Part shown: positions 25,005 to 33,094 of the stretch, one piece after another
Numbering within the stretch: position 1 is the first letter of the stretch
Layout: every line of letters begins with the position of its first letter
From: Caballeronia sp.
Lineage (GTDB): Bacteria > Pseudomonadota > Gammaproteobacteria > Burkholderiales > Burkholderiaceae
NCBI RefSeq assembly: GCF_028292365.1
Contig: NZ_JAQGMM010000433.1
Location: 1 to 41,477 of the forward strand
DNA length: 41,477 bases
Reading direction: 5' to 3'
Made by a program: the position numbers and the translations under genes
The notes under the pieces: model-generated
Seen by the model: the letters and a program-made list of their open reading frames with translations, nothing else
Told to the model about the DNA's origin: nothing
The model's database searches: none

Positions 25005-26414
25005 TCATTTGACCAGCGGGAAAGTCAGGACGAATCGTGTTCCCTGCGGCTCGCTTTCCGCATGCACCTTGCCGCCGTGCAGTTCCATGATCGTCCGCAC
25101 TATCGCCAGTCCCAGCCCGGTCGATCCGCTCGCCGACGCACCGTTCGTCCTCGACGGATCCGCGCGATAAAACCGGTCGAAGACACGCTCAAGCAGGCTC
25201 GCGTCCAGTGGAACGCCTTCGTTCATCACTTCAACGCGCACCGCACCGTCGCGTTCGGCAACAGACAACATGATCTCGGCGCCAAGCGGTGTAAAGCGCA
25301 CCGCATTCGCAAGCAGGTTGCTAACGGCGCGCCGGAAAAGTTCGAGATCTGCCTTCAATCGCGCATGCCCCGTCACGCGAATTCGAACACCGGCGTCTTC
25401 TGCAATTCCTTCGAAATAGTCGGCTATCTTGAGAAGCTCTTCGTCGACATCAAATTCAAGCAAGTGCCGTGAAAAATGAGGATGCTCGGCGCGGGCCAGA
25501 AAAAGGACATTTTCGATCATCCTTGAAAGGCGGTCGCACTCTTCAAGATTCGATGCCAACAGCGTCTGATATTCCTCGCTGGAGCGCGGCCGGGCAAGCG
25601 CGACCTCGGTCGAACCGCGCAAGTTGGCCAAGGGCGTGCGCATGTCATGGGCCAGGTCTGCCGTAAATCGGGAGAGCCGGTTGAACCCATGTTCGAAACC
25701 GGAAAACATGCCATTGAGCGAGGCAACCAGCGTCTCCAGTTCTCGCGGCACTTTGCGCACCGCGATGCGCGCACTGAGATTGTCAGTCGTAAAGCCTGCC
25801 GCGCTACGCGCGATGTCACGCAAGGGCTTGAGTGACTGGCGAACAAGCAAGAAGCTCATCAAAAATGCGAGCAATGCGCCCATGCCGCTTGCCAGGAAAA
25901 GTCGATCGCGATACTTCTTTAGCAACAGCCATCTGTCGGCCACATTGCGCATCACGACTATCTTCACGGTCGAACCATCGGCTAGTTTCGCCTCGGTGGC
26001 AATTCGACGGAACGGCGTGCCGTCGCTAGCGGTCAAGGCCGTGATTGATTCTGCCGTTATTCTCGCGGAGGCATCCAGCTCGGCCACGGGCCAGACAATG
26101 CTGAGCGCAGCATTGGACAAGTTATGTTCCAGGAGAACCTGACCGGACGAATCGGTCACTTCCACCGACAACGCTTCGTTGCCTAACACCTGACTTTCCA
26201 GCCGTTCCTGATGCAGCGTCAGGTCGCGCGCATTAGCCAACTCCAGCGTCAGGCGACGCATATGCCGCGCCGCCAGCACGATGTCCTGATCGTCCTGCGT
26301 ACTGACCTCGTGCGCCAGCGCCACATACACGTAGCTTCCAACCAGGGCGAACACCGCCAGCGTGGTTCCTGCAAAGGCCAGTGCCAGTGTCGCCGTCAGC
26401 GACCGGGAGCGCAT
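25005..26414 (-). CDS. CusS/IrlS-type sensor histidine kinase
   Basis: A 469-residue membrane kinase: helix 1 at about 9-33, a periplasmic loop to about 170, helix 2 at about 172-191, HAMP about 190-243, the phospho-acceptor His256 in FTADLAHDMRTPLANL, the N box LLANAVRFTP, and the ATP lid VFDRFYRADPS with GSTGLGLAIVRTIMELHGG. The overall layout matches heavy-metal sensor kinases (CusS, CopS, IrlS). Its ATG overlaps the stop of the response regulator gene (TGATG), so the two are translated together. No metal efflux genes are next to it, so the stimulus is open. Confidence 0.93.
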   Translation of the reverse strand: MRSRSLTATLALAFAGTTLAVFALVGSYVYVALAHEVSTQDDQDIVLAARHMRRLTLELANARDLTLHQERLESQVLGNEALSVEVTDSSGQVLLEHNLSNAALSIVWPVAELDASARITAESITALTASDGTPFRRIATEAKLADGSTVKIVVMRNVADRWLLLKKYRDRLFLASGMGALLAFLMSFLLVRQSLKPLRDIARSAAGFTTDNLSARIAVRKVPRELETLVASLNGMFSGFEHGFNRLSRFTADLAHDMRTPLANLRGSTEVALARPRSSEEYQTLLASNLEECDRLSRMIENVLFLARAEHPHFSRHLLEFDVDEELLKIADYFEGIAEDAGVRIRVTGHARLKADLELFRRAVSNLLANAVRFTPLGAEIMLSVAERDGAVRVEVMNEGVPLDASLLERVFDRFYRADPSRTNGASASGSTGLGLAIVRTIMELHGGKVHAESEPQGTRFVLTFPLVK

Positions 26415-27091
26415 CAGTCGTCCTCTTTGGTGTCTATGACGTAGCCCACGCCACGTACTGTCTTGATGAGTTTGACGTCGAAGTCATCGTCGATTTTTGC
26501 CCGCAGTCGGCGAATCGCGACCTCGACTACATTGGTATCGCTGTCGAAATTCATGTCCCAGACATACGATGCAATCTGGGTTCGGCTCATCACCTCGCCC
26601 TGCTTGCGCGCAAGCAATTGCAGCAACGCGAACTCGCGAGGCGTTAACTCTATCCGCTTGCCTGCACGGCGGACCTTGCGGCGCGTCACATCGATTTCCA
26701 GATCCGCGAGCGTCAGCAAATCGTGCTCCCGAGGCGGTCCTCTGCGTGCCAATGTACGGACCCGCGCGAGCAACTCGACAAATGCAAACGGCTTGACCAG
26801 ATAATCATCGGCGCCTAGTTCAAGCCCGTGCACGCGATCGATTACCTCGTCACGGGCGGTGAGAAACAGGACAGGCGTCGCTTTCAAGGTTCGAAGATTC
26901 TTCAGGACACTCCAGCCGTCCATGGTCGGCAACATCACATCCAGCACGATGACGTCATACGTATCCTCTCGTGCCAGGATCAGGCCTTCCGCACCGTCAG
27001 CCGCCACATCGACAAGAAAACCGGCCTCTTCCAGACCTTTCTTGATGTAGGCGAGCGCTTTTTGCTCATCCTCAATGACCAGAACCCTCAT
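26414..27091 (-). CDS. OmpR/CusR-type response regulator
   Basis: A 225-residue two-domain regulator. Receiver: acidic pocket IEDE, phospho-acceptor Asp51 in VIVLDVMLP, Lys101 in [13 protein letters not shown]-binding winged helix: [20 protein letters not shown], and [20 protein letters not shown]. The start [19 protein letters not shown] at 27091 has GAGG about 8 bases upstream; the frame is open to 27166 but only gives non-homologous residues. Together with the overlapping kinase gene it forms one operon. Nearest relatives in my memory are CusR, CopR and IrlR, which control metal resistance. Confidence 0.94.
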   Translation of the reverse strand: MRVLVIEDEQKALAYIKKGLEEAGFLVDVAADGAEGLILAREDTYDVIVLDVMLPTMDGWSVLKNLRTLKATPVLFLTARDEVIDRVHGLELGADDYLVKPFAFVELLARVRTLARRGPPREHDLLTLADLEIDVTRRKVRRAGKRIELTPREFALLQLLARKQGEVMSRTQIASYVWDMNFDSDTNVVEVAIRRLRAKIDDDFDVKLIKTVRGVGYVIDTKEDD

Positions 27092-27357
27092 GTCGACGCC
27101 TCGCTGCAACATTTTATTTAACTGAAAGAATAGTACGCCACCCCGTTTGATCCGATCCAGGGACAAAAACCCGCGATGTTTCGCTCAACGCTCTCGAGCG
27201 GGTGGTTCGTGGGTCCCGGCAAATAATGGCGCAGACGGTGGACCCGAACCGCGTTAAGCCAAGCTCCATGTTGCAACAGCCAACATGACGAGGCCCCCAT
27301 TATTTGATTACAAAATTGAGAGGAAACCTTGTTCTCATTGATCCGCTCATCGGCACA

Positions 27358-28152
27358 TTACTGCTGGGCGTGCGTGGCGGCATCTTCGATCACGGCAGCC
27401 ACTTCCTTCGGACGCGATTCATAAACGGAGTGGCTCGCACCGGGAATCACGGTCGTGTGGCTATGCGCACGAGCGTAGTACCAGCGCTCGAGATCCGGGT
27501 TGATGATCTTGTCGGCTCCAGCGACGATGCCCCAGCTAGGCTTGGTGGTCCAAGCGGCAACGGTCATGGGCGCCGAGAAGACCTTGGCGGCCGTCAGGAT
27601 CTGCGATTGCGCTTCGAATTGAGCTTGCTTGAGCGGTAAATCAGCAGCGAAGTCTTTCGGGAAATCCGCCGGATTCAAATACGTATAGCCATCGGCGGTC
27701 TTCTTGATTGCGCCCGCTTGCTTCGACGTATAGCTGGGCATGCCCTTGCCAAGGTCGCTTTCATCCTCGCCGACAGCCGGAGCGTGCGCGGCCACATACA
27801 CCAGACCGACAACGTTCGGATGCACACCCGCTTCAGTGATGATGGAACCGCCGTAGCTGTGGGCTACAAGAATCGTAGGACCGTTCTGCAGATCGAGAAC
27901 GCGCTTGGTTGCGGCTACGTCGTCGTCAAGCGAGCTCAACGGTTCCTGCACCATGGTGACGTGATAACCGTCCTTGGTCAGGATGTTGTAGACGGGTTTC
28001 CAGCCTGAGCCGTCCACCCACGCGCCATGGACCAGGACAATGTTCTTCACCGGGGCATTCTTGGGCTGGGCATCCTGCGCCATTGCGCCGGTCGATGCAA
28101 AGAGGCATGCAGACAACGACAAGGCTGAGGCGACCAAAGGCAAAAGTTTCAC
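27358..28152 (-). CDS. Exported alpha/beta hydrolase
   Basis: A 264-residue alpha/beta-hydrolase with a Sec signal peptide (MKLLPLVASALSLSACLFAS...AMAQ). The start is GTG with GGAG 7 bases before it. After the signal come NIVLVHGAWVDGSGWKPVYN (oxyanion HGAW), the nucleophile elbow ILVAHSYGGSII (Ser) and a C-terminal His in PGASHSVYESRP; an Asp in AGADKIINPD completes the triad. Related proteins are annotated as esterases or as EstC-like hydrolases. It is expected in the periplasm. A Cys near the end of the signal (LSAC) could suggest a lipobox but the context is poor. Substrate unknown. Confidence 0.88.
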   Translation of the reverse strand: MKLLPLVASALSLSACLFASTGAMAQDAQPKNAPVKNIVLVHGAWVDGSGWKPVYNILTKDGYHVTMVQEPLSSLDDDVAATKRVLDLQNGPTILVAHSYGGSIITEAGVHPNVVGLVYVAAHAPAVGEDESDLGKGMPSYTSKQAGAIKKTADGYTYLNPADFPKDFAADLPLKQAQFEAQSQILTAAKVFSAPMTVAAWTTKPSWGIVAGADKIINPDLERWYYARAHSHTTVIPGASHSVYESRPKEVAAVIEDAATHAQQ

Positions 28153-28233
28153 GAGAGACTCCGCTAAAAGTTAGATAGAGAAAAAGGGGTTTGCGATATC
28201 GAGTTGCGCGACAAGGCGCGGGCGAAATCAGGT

Positions 28234-28277
28234 CCTGTGCAAGTCCGTGTCATTCACAATGACAACAACAGCACAGG
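28234..28277. repeat. Nested stem-loops between DUF4148 gene and hydrolase gene
   Basis: An outer 7-bp stem (CCTGTGC 28234-28240 with GCACAGG 28271-28277) encloses an inner 7-bp perfect hairpin (TGTCATT 28248-28254, loop CAC, AATGACA 28258-28264). It begins 16 bases after the DUF4148 stop codon on the minus strand. There is no clear T run after it, so it may end or protect that transcript rather than act as a classical terminator. Confidence 0.5.
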
Positions 28278-28293
28278 CCCTGAACCGCTCCAC

Positions 28294-28644
28294 TTAGCTG
28301 CCCGCGTAGATGTTGCAGAAGCTGACCGGACCAACGCAGGTCGAGTGCGTGGCCGTGTGCATTGGGGCGCCTGACGACGAAGTGCCGTTCTCGGCTACGC
28401 CGCCGTAGGCTTGCGTCGCCTGTTGCTGGTCGGTTTGAGCCGCGACCTTCGCTTCAGCAGCCTGGATATCGGCCGGGTAATCCACGTCGCCACCGCGCGC
28501 CGGGTTGTAGCCCGCCTGTTCAACTCGCACCAGGTCGGCACGAACTTCAGCGCGCGTCACAGGAGCATTCGATTGTGCGAAGCTGAGAACCGGAGCGGAC
28601 AAGGCGCCAGCGGCGAGAGCGAGGCAAACGAGAGCTTTTTTCAT
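28294..28644 (-). CDS. DUF4148 exported protein
   Basis: A 116-residue protein with a signal peptide (MKKALVCLALAAGALSAPVL...FAQ) followed by the DUF4148 core: VTRAEVRADLVRVEQAGYNP and VDYPADIQAAEAKVAAQ. This small periplasmic family is very common and multicopy in Burkholderia and relatives; its function is not known. The C-terminal part (PMHTATHSTCVGPVSFCNIY) carries two Cys and a His pair beyond the core. AAGGAA lies before the ATG. It stands as its own transcription unit. Confidence 0.92.
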   Translation of the reverse strand: MKKALVCLALAAGALSAPVLSFAQSNAPVTRAEVRADLVRVEQAGYNPARGGDVDYPADIQAAEAKVAAQTDQQQATQAYGGVAENGTSSSGAPMHTATHSTCVGPVSFCNIYAGS

Positions 28645-28726
28645 GATGACTATTCCTTCAATGAGTGTGATTGATTAGCGGGCAAACCTGCCCAGAAACG
28701 GATGACGCTGTAGCTGCCGGAGTGCG

Positions 28727-29080
28727 ATGACAAGCCTTAAATTTCGATCAAGTGGCTCATCCTCGTTTCGGTATCCTTATTTACTTGAATCTAATCTGCC
28801 GTGTTCATGTAGTGGCAAACACGACGGTATTGCTGTTATTCCACGATCAGCCAAAAAAATTTGCGGCTTGCTGCTGACAGACCTTCGTAAGCCACCGCTG
28901 CACGCTTTGGATCTTGCTTACATAGACGTAAGCTTGGCCATCAACTTCTGTCCGGCCGTACTTGTATTCCCGGTGACTTGCAAACAGTATGGGCTTTCAA
29001 GCTTTGCGTATTACCGACGTCAGCATTACCAAATTGTTATCTTTGGACAGGAGGGTGGCGGATTGGGACCCGTAGCTTGA
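28727..29080 (+). CDS. Possible orphan protein, 117 residues
   Basis: An open frame of 117 residues, not overlapping any other gene, with GGAG 4 bases before its ATG. It reads MTSLKFRSSGSSSFRYPYLL at the start and has a hydrophobic central stretch (LAINFCPAVLVFPVTC). Third codon positions are only moderately GC-rich, unlike the neighbours, so it is either recently acquired or not a gene. I recognise no family. Confidence 0.28.
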   Translation: MTSLKFRSSGSSSFRYPYLLESNLPCSCSGKHDGIAVIPRSAKKICGLLLTDLRKPPLHALDLAYIDVSLAINFCPAVLVFPVTCKQYGLSSFAYYRRQHYQIVIFGQEGGGLGPVA

Positions 29081-29179
29081 GGGCTCCCGCCCGGTGCGTG
29101 CATGGGCTTCCAGTCAGTGGCGTGCAGCGGATGATTGAACCCTGCCGTAAGCGTTTTTTCTCGCGTGAGCCCAAAACCA

Positions 29180-29209
29180 AAAAGCGCGCTGTGACCACAG
29201 CGCGCTTTT
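29180..29209. terminator. Bidirectional intrinsic terminator
   Basis: AAAAGCGCGCTGT at 29180-29192 pairs with ACAGCGCGCTTTT at 29197-29209, loop GACC. T-rich stretches follow on both strands (TTTTGTTTTC on plus, TTTTTGGTTTTGG on minus). It lies 26 bases past the minus-strand SDR stop and most likely ends that transcript. Confidence 0.9.
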
Positions 29210-29234
29210 GTTTTCTTCAGCAACTTGAACTCGC

Positions 29235-30008
29235 TTAAAGCGTCGCCGTCACGCCGCCATCGACATAAAGAATGTGTCCATTGACGAAGTTCGAGGCCGA
29301 GCTCGTGAGGAATATTGCCGCGCCCACGAGATCTTCGACATCGCCCCACCGCCGCGACGGCGTGCGCCCGATGAGCCATGCGCTAAAGGTTTCGTTGTTC
29401 ACGAGCGCTTCAGTCAATTCGGTCTTGAAGTAGCCTGGGCCGAGCCCATTCACCTGGATGCCGTGCTTGCCCCAATCGATCGCCATGCCCTTGGTCAACA
29501 TTTTCACGGCGCCCTTGGTCGCCGTATAGGCAGCAATGTCAGGCCGTCCGAGTTCGCTTTGAACCGAGCAAATATTGACGATTTTGCCGGCGCCACGCGT
29601 GATCATGAAGCGCGCGACCGCCTGCCCGACCAGGAACACACTGTCCACGTTCGTCCTCATCAACTCTTGCCACTGCTCGTGGGAAAACTGATCGAGAGGT
29701 GCGCGACGCTGCATCCCGGCGTTATTAACGAGAATGTCGATAGGGCCGTCTTCACGTTCGATTTTTTCGATCGCCGCTGATACGGCTGATGGGGACGTCA
29801 CGTCGAAACTCAGTGCATCAACAGTCATTCCTTCATCACGCAGACGTGCCACCGCTTCCGCGAGTCGCGCCTCATTTCGGCCGTTCAGAATAACCTTCGC
29901 GCCGGCGCCCGCGAGTCCACGCGCGAGCGCAAAGCCAATCCCGCTGCTCGACCCTGTGACGAGCGCGCGCTTACCTGACAGATCAAACATCTTGAGCATC
30001 TGATTCAA
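29235..30008 (-). CDS. SDR oxidoreductase, gluconate 5-dehydrogenase-like
   Basis: A 257-residue SDR. MFDLSGKRALVTGSSSGIGF at the N-terminus, then ALARGLAGAGAKVILNGRNE, NNAGMQRRAPLDQF, and the catalytic Ser (NICSVQSEL) and Tyr-x3-Lys (AAYTATKGAVKML). The LNGRNEARL and NNAGMQRRAPL segments resemble gluconate 5-dehydrogenase (IdnO/Gno type), which interconverts gluconate and 5-ketogluconate. The TTG at 30008 has AGGAG at the right distance (6 bases), while the ATGs at residues 4 and 7 are too far from it, so I keep TTG. No sugar kinase or transporter is adjacent, so the substrate is only a suggestion. Confidence 0.88.
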   Translation of the reverse strand: MNQMLKMFDLSGKRALVTGSSSGIGFALARGLAGAGAKVILNGRNEARLAEAVARLRDEGMTVDALSFDVTSPSAVSAAIEKIEREDGPIDILVNNAGMQRRAPLDQFSHEQWQELMRTNVDSVFLVGQAVARFMITRGAGKIVNICSVQSELGRPDIAAYTATKGAVKMLTKGMAIDWGKHGIQVNGLGPGYFKTELTEALVNNETFSAWLIGRTPSRRWGDVEDLVGAAIFLTSSASNFVNGHILYVDGGVTATL

Positions 30009-30093
30009 AATATCTCCTGGGTATCTATGTGTCCATTAGCGCGAACCGCGACGTTTGCGCCGTGGCCGAGAGCGTCAAGCCATGCCGAAATTG

Positions 30094-30303
30094 TCAGCGG
30101 ACTTTTTTCAGCGCACGGGCTTTGTGAATAGCCGCTTTACCGCTCTTTGAGCTTTTGACTTCGTATTGGGGATCACGAGGAGACGCCTTCGCAACGTGGC
30201 CGCCCGCCTTTGCTTGACCGGTCACCTTACGCGTGACTGTACCTTCTGTGGGGCCTTGCGATGTTTGCCACTGCACTTTGTCGCCTTTGGATACCGTAGG
30301 CAT
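30094..30303 (-). CDS. DUF2945 (Hva1/Tudor-like) small protein
   Basis: A 69-residue basic protein: MPTVSKGDKVQWQTSQGPTE at the start, then GTVTRKVTG, DPQYEVKSSKSGKAAIHKA and ALKKVR. This is the complete DUF2945 domain, a small Tudor-like fold also called hypervirulence-associated; its function in bacteria is unknown. It is 85 bases upstream of the SDR gene on the same strand; linkage is possible but not shown. Confidence 0.88.
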   Translation of the reverse strand: MPTVSKGDKVQWQTSQGPTEGTVTRKVTGQAKAGGHVAKASPRDPQYEVKSSKSGKAAIHKARALKKVR

Positions 30304-30765
30304 ATCGAACTCCTGAAAAATGCGGCGGCTGATTGGTTTCGTCGCCGATTACAAACCTTCCTCTGCTTTTGCCATGCAACAACCAGTGACAGCATCCGCC
30401 CTCTTCGTGGGTCGTCGGGAACCGAGGCGCCATCACACTGCAGTCTAAAGGCATCGTGCCGAATGCCTGGCGCGCAGCACAATTGACAACGAAGGCCTGC
30501 GCCGCCACCGCCAGACCACGTCAGTCAACGGTAACGTCAGCGTGCTGCAATTTCGGTTCCCGCTTTTCAACCAGCCACGAAACATCTCCAAAAAGATTCG
30601 GGTTGGGGTCGAAGGCGTCCAGCAGATCCAGAACGAAGGAAACGACAAGTGACGTCGCGGCTTCCGCCTTTCGCTTGATCGTCAAACGCCCGCGCGGAGT
30701 CGCTTGTTAAAGCCTATCAATTGAGGCAACTCAATTCGACGAGGGAAACACGGGCCGACCGCCCT
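30304..30765. other. 462-base intergenic region
   Basis: Between the DUF2945 start and the stop of the first epoxide-hydrolase-like gene. It must contain the DUF2945 promoter (probably 30304-30400). A 54-codon open frame on the minus strand at 30521-30685 is listed separately; otherwise I see nothing definite. Confidence 0.5.
30521..30685 (-). CDS. Possible small protein, 54 residues
   Basis: From a TTG at 30685 the minus strand reads (M)TIKRKAEAATSLVVSFVLDL, then LDAFDPNPNLFGDVSWLVEK and ends KLQHADVTVD. The composition is protein-like, with an amphipathic or membrane-like helix followed by an acidic tail. There is no upstream ATG and no good ribosome site, so it may be a remnant of a longer gene. 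I know no family for it. Confidence 0.22.
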   Translation of the reverse strand: MTIKRKAEAATSLVVSFVLDLLDAFDPNPNLFGDVSWLVEKREPKLQHADVTVD

Positions 30766-31776
30766 CTACAGTCCTTTTGCCTCAAGCCACGACCTGATCG
30801 CTTGAACAAGTTCGCTCTTGCGCTCGAGTGGAAGCCAATGGCCCGCGGGCAGGTTCGCTACGGAGAGGTCCTGGCAGGCGCCGTGCATGGGTTCTCCGAG
30901 GCGGCTGCGGTTGATATCGCAGATAGCGTCCCAATCACCGTTCACGAAAAGCACAGGCTGGTGCAGGCGGCCGCCATCCGGTGCAACTTGAGCGTAGGCA
31001 ATGTTGGCGGAATCGTTCAGGTACCAGGAATTGGCCGGGCGGAAACCACTGGCTCGGAATGCCTTGGCCAAGGCCTCGAAGTCAGCGGGCAGCCATAGCG
31101 CCGGGTTAGGCTGCGTCGTCGGGGCGCGATGAGCCGCCCCATAGCGGCCGCCGTTTTTTGTGATCAAGGCGGACGGGGAAACCAGGCCGCCCGACGCAGG
31201 GTTTCCCGGGCCGTAGAGTGATGCGAGCGCTGCCGGGATATCTGCCTCGAAGTCGCTAACCGTCTGTTCAAAGTGCGTTAGGTAAAAGCGGTAGTAGTCC
31301 CACTGCCCGACCGGATATTGATCGGCTGGATACAACTGACGGTCGATCAAGGGCACGAGATTTGGCAGCGCGAAGCCTTCGGGGAAGTAAGGCACCGAGA
31401 CCAAGACCACTCCGCGACTGCGGTGCCCGTGGTGCGCGGCCAGTGTCCCAATCACCGGGCTTCCCCAGTCGTGGCCCACCCAGATTGCAGGGCGCGCTCC
31501 CAGATGATCGTGAAGCTCCACCATATCGTGAACGATCTCGCTCAAGGTGAAGGCCCCGGACGAAGTCGGCACCGATGAGCCACCGTAGCCGCGCATGTCT
31601 GGCGCAATGCAACGCCAGCCTTCGGCAGCGAAGGCGTCGAGCTGCGCGCGCCACATAAGGCCAATCTCCGGCCAACCATGGACGAAGATCATCAGCGGGC
31701 CGTTGTCCGGCCCGCACTCCCAGTAACGTGTCGTGTGACGGGGTGAGCTAAAGATACGCGAGGTCAGCTTGGTCAT
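30766..31776 (-). CDS. Alpha/beta hydrolase, epoxide-hydrolase type (cytoplasmic)
   Basis: A 336-residue alpha/beta hydrolase with the epoxide hydrolase pattern: oxyanion motif FVHGWPEIGLMWRAQLD, PDMRGYGGSSVP, nucleophile Asp in WVGHDWGSPVIG, acid Asp in VNGDWDAICD and base His in PAGHWLPLERKSEL. Epoxide hydrolases use Asp in the G-x-D-x-G elbow, as here, while esterases use Ser; haloalkane dehalogenases share the Asp but usually have a Trp halide pair not seen here. It has no signal peptide. The next hydrolase gene (31785-32879) is 8 bases upstream on the same strand, so both are in one operon. Natural substrate unknown. Confidence 0.88.
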   Translation of the reverse strand: MTKLTSRIFSSPRHTTRYWECGPDNGPLMIFVHGWPEIGLMWRAQLDAFAAEGWRCIAPDMRGYGGSSVPTSSGAFTLSEIVHDMVELHDHLGARPAIWVGHDWGSPVIGTLAAHHGHRSRGVVLVSVPYFPEGFALPNLVPLIDRQLYPADQYPVGQWDYYRFYLTHFEQTVSDFEADIPAALASLYGPGNPASGGLVSPSALITKNGGRYGAAHRAPTTQPNPALWLPADFEALAKAFRASGFRPANSWYLNDSANIAYAQVAPDGGRLHQPVLFVNGDWDAICDINRSRLGEPMHGACQDLSVANLPAGHWLPLERKSELVQAIRSWLEAKGL

Positions 31777-31784
31777 GATGCGAA

Positions 31785-32879
31785 TCAGGCCGTGGTTACA
31801 GTGCGTAAGAACTGCACGAGTTGGTCATTGACCGCGTCAGGGGCTTCGTGTTGTACCCAGTGGCCCACATTGTCGAGTTCCAGACCTCCAGTGAGACCCG
31901 GAAGACCCGCGCGCATTTGGTCCATCGTAAGTGGATAAAGCTCTTTCAATCCGTCCGCTTTCCCCCAAATGAAAAAAGAGGGTTGGTTGATCTTCGCGCC
32001 TTTCCACGGGGCAGACAAATAGAAATACGGTTCGGCGGCACGGTAGTAGTTTAGGGCGCCGTGAAAGCCGGTGCGCTGGAATTCCGCGATGTTATGAGCG
32101 ACGTAATCGGGTTCCACCCACGAGGGCAAGGGTCCAGGGGCCGCGCGATGAAGGCTTCGTGCAGGATCCAAGGGACTCCACCGCGTGTCTGCCGGAGCAG
32201 AACCTGATGCCCAATAAAGAATCCCTGGAATGGTCACTGATGCGTCAGCCCAAATTTGATCGGCGTCCGGCCGGATCTGTTCGAACATATAGAAGTCGTT
32301 TTGATGGCCGGACTTCCGCATGCGCTCAAAGACACTCACATCCCCGCGTGGAACGTAAGGTACGCTCAGGCAAAACACCGCTTTGAATCGATCAGGACGC
32401 ATCAGCGCGGCATTCCATGCGTGGGTCGCGCCCCAGTCATGTCCCACTAAAATAGCGTTGGAGATCTTCAACGTATCGAGCAGTCCAACCAGGTCGCCCG
32501 CTGTGTGCAGCGGCGTGTATAAGGCGGCCTCTGCTGGAGCCGAGCTGCGGCCGTAGCCGCGCATGTCCGGAGCAATGGCGCGGTATCCGGCTGCCGATAC
32601 GGCTTCCATTTGTCGGCGCCACGTATATGAAGTATCCGGAAAGCCATGGCAGAAAAGGACGGCGGGCCCATCTCCTTGCTCAGTGACGTGCAAGGAGATG
32701 CCATTGGTATCGATGTCGTATTCCTTGAGAGCAGAGCCCCCACCGCTTCCAGGAATCTGCGCCTGCGCCTTCTGATTCAATAGCAGGCTTGCGCCAATGG
32801 CAGTCCCACTCGCAAGGAAGGCGCGTCGAGAAAAAGGGGGCACAGGCACCAAAACAGGCGTGGTGAGATTGCTATCCAT
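31785..32879 (-). CDS. Tat-exported epoxide-hydrolase-type alpha/beta hydrolase
   Basis: A 364-residue hydrolase. Residues 1-45 form a twin-arginine signal: FSRRAFLASGTAIGASLLLN, then a hydrophobic core and AQAQ cleavage site. The mature enzyme has VLFCHGFPDTSYTWRRQM, PDMRGYGRSSAP, nucleophile Asp in LVGHDWGATHAW, SVPYVPRG, acid Asp in WGKADGLKELYP and base His in NVGHWVQHEAPD. These are the epoxide hydrolase catalytic features. The Tat signal means the folded enzyme works in the periplasm or outside, unlike the cytoplasmic partner encoded 8 bases downstream. It is divergent from a GlxA-type AraC regulator, the probable regulator of the pair. Confidence 0.9.
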   Translation of the reverse strand: MDSNLTTPVLVPVPPFSRRAFLASGTAIGASLLLNQKAQAQIPGSGGGSALKEYDIDTNGISLHVTEQGDGPAVLFCHGFPDTSYTWRRQMEAVSAAGYRAIAPDMRGYGRSSAPAEAALYTPLHTAGDLVGLLDTLKISNAILVGHDWGATHAWNAALMRPDRFKAVFCLSVPYVPRGDVSVFERMRKSGHQNDFYMFEQIRPDADQIWADASVTIPGILYWASGSAPADTRWSPLDPARSLHRAAPGPLPSWVEPDYVAHNIAEFQRTGFHGALNYYRAAEPYFYLSAPWKGAKINQPSFFIWGKADGLKELYPLTMDQMRAGLPGLTGGLELDNVGHWVQHEAPDAVNDQLVQFLRTVTTA

Positions 32880-33094
32880 AGGATTGCCTCCAAATGGCAG
32901 GGGGGTTCGTTAGATTGGGAATCCGCTAATGTTAGAACCTTGAAAGATCGCTGGAAGGCCATATATCCGTCGATTCTGGCCATACTTGCGCAGCCATGCG
33001 AATTGCGTTTGTATCGACGGTTAGAATCGCCGCGCGGCAGGCGTGATCGCGAACGCCATGCGTAAAGTTCGTTTACACCCCTCCAGGATTGCTC

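Larger units (their letters stand above)
28645..29234. other. 590-base region, AT-richer, with one possible orphan gene and a terminator
   Basis: Between the DUF4148 start and the SDR stop. It holds the promoter of the DUF4148 gene, the open frame at 28727-29080 listed separately, and a strong bidirectional terminator at 29180-29209. The composition is lower in GC than the flanking genes. Confidence 0.5.
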
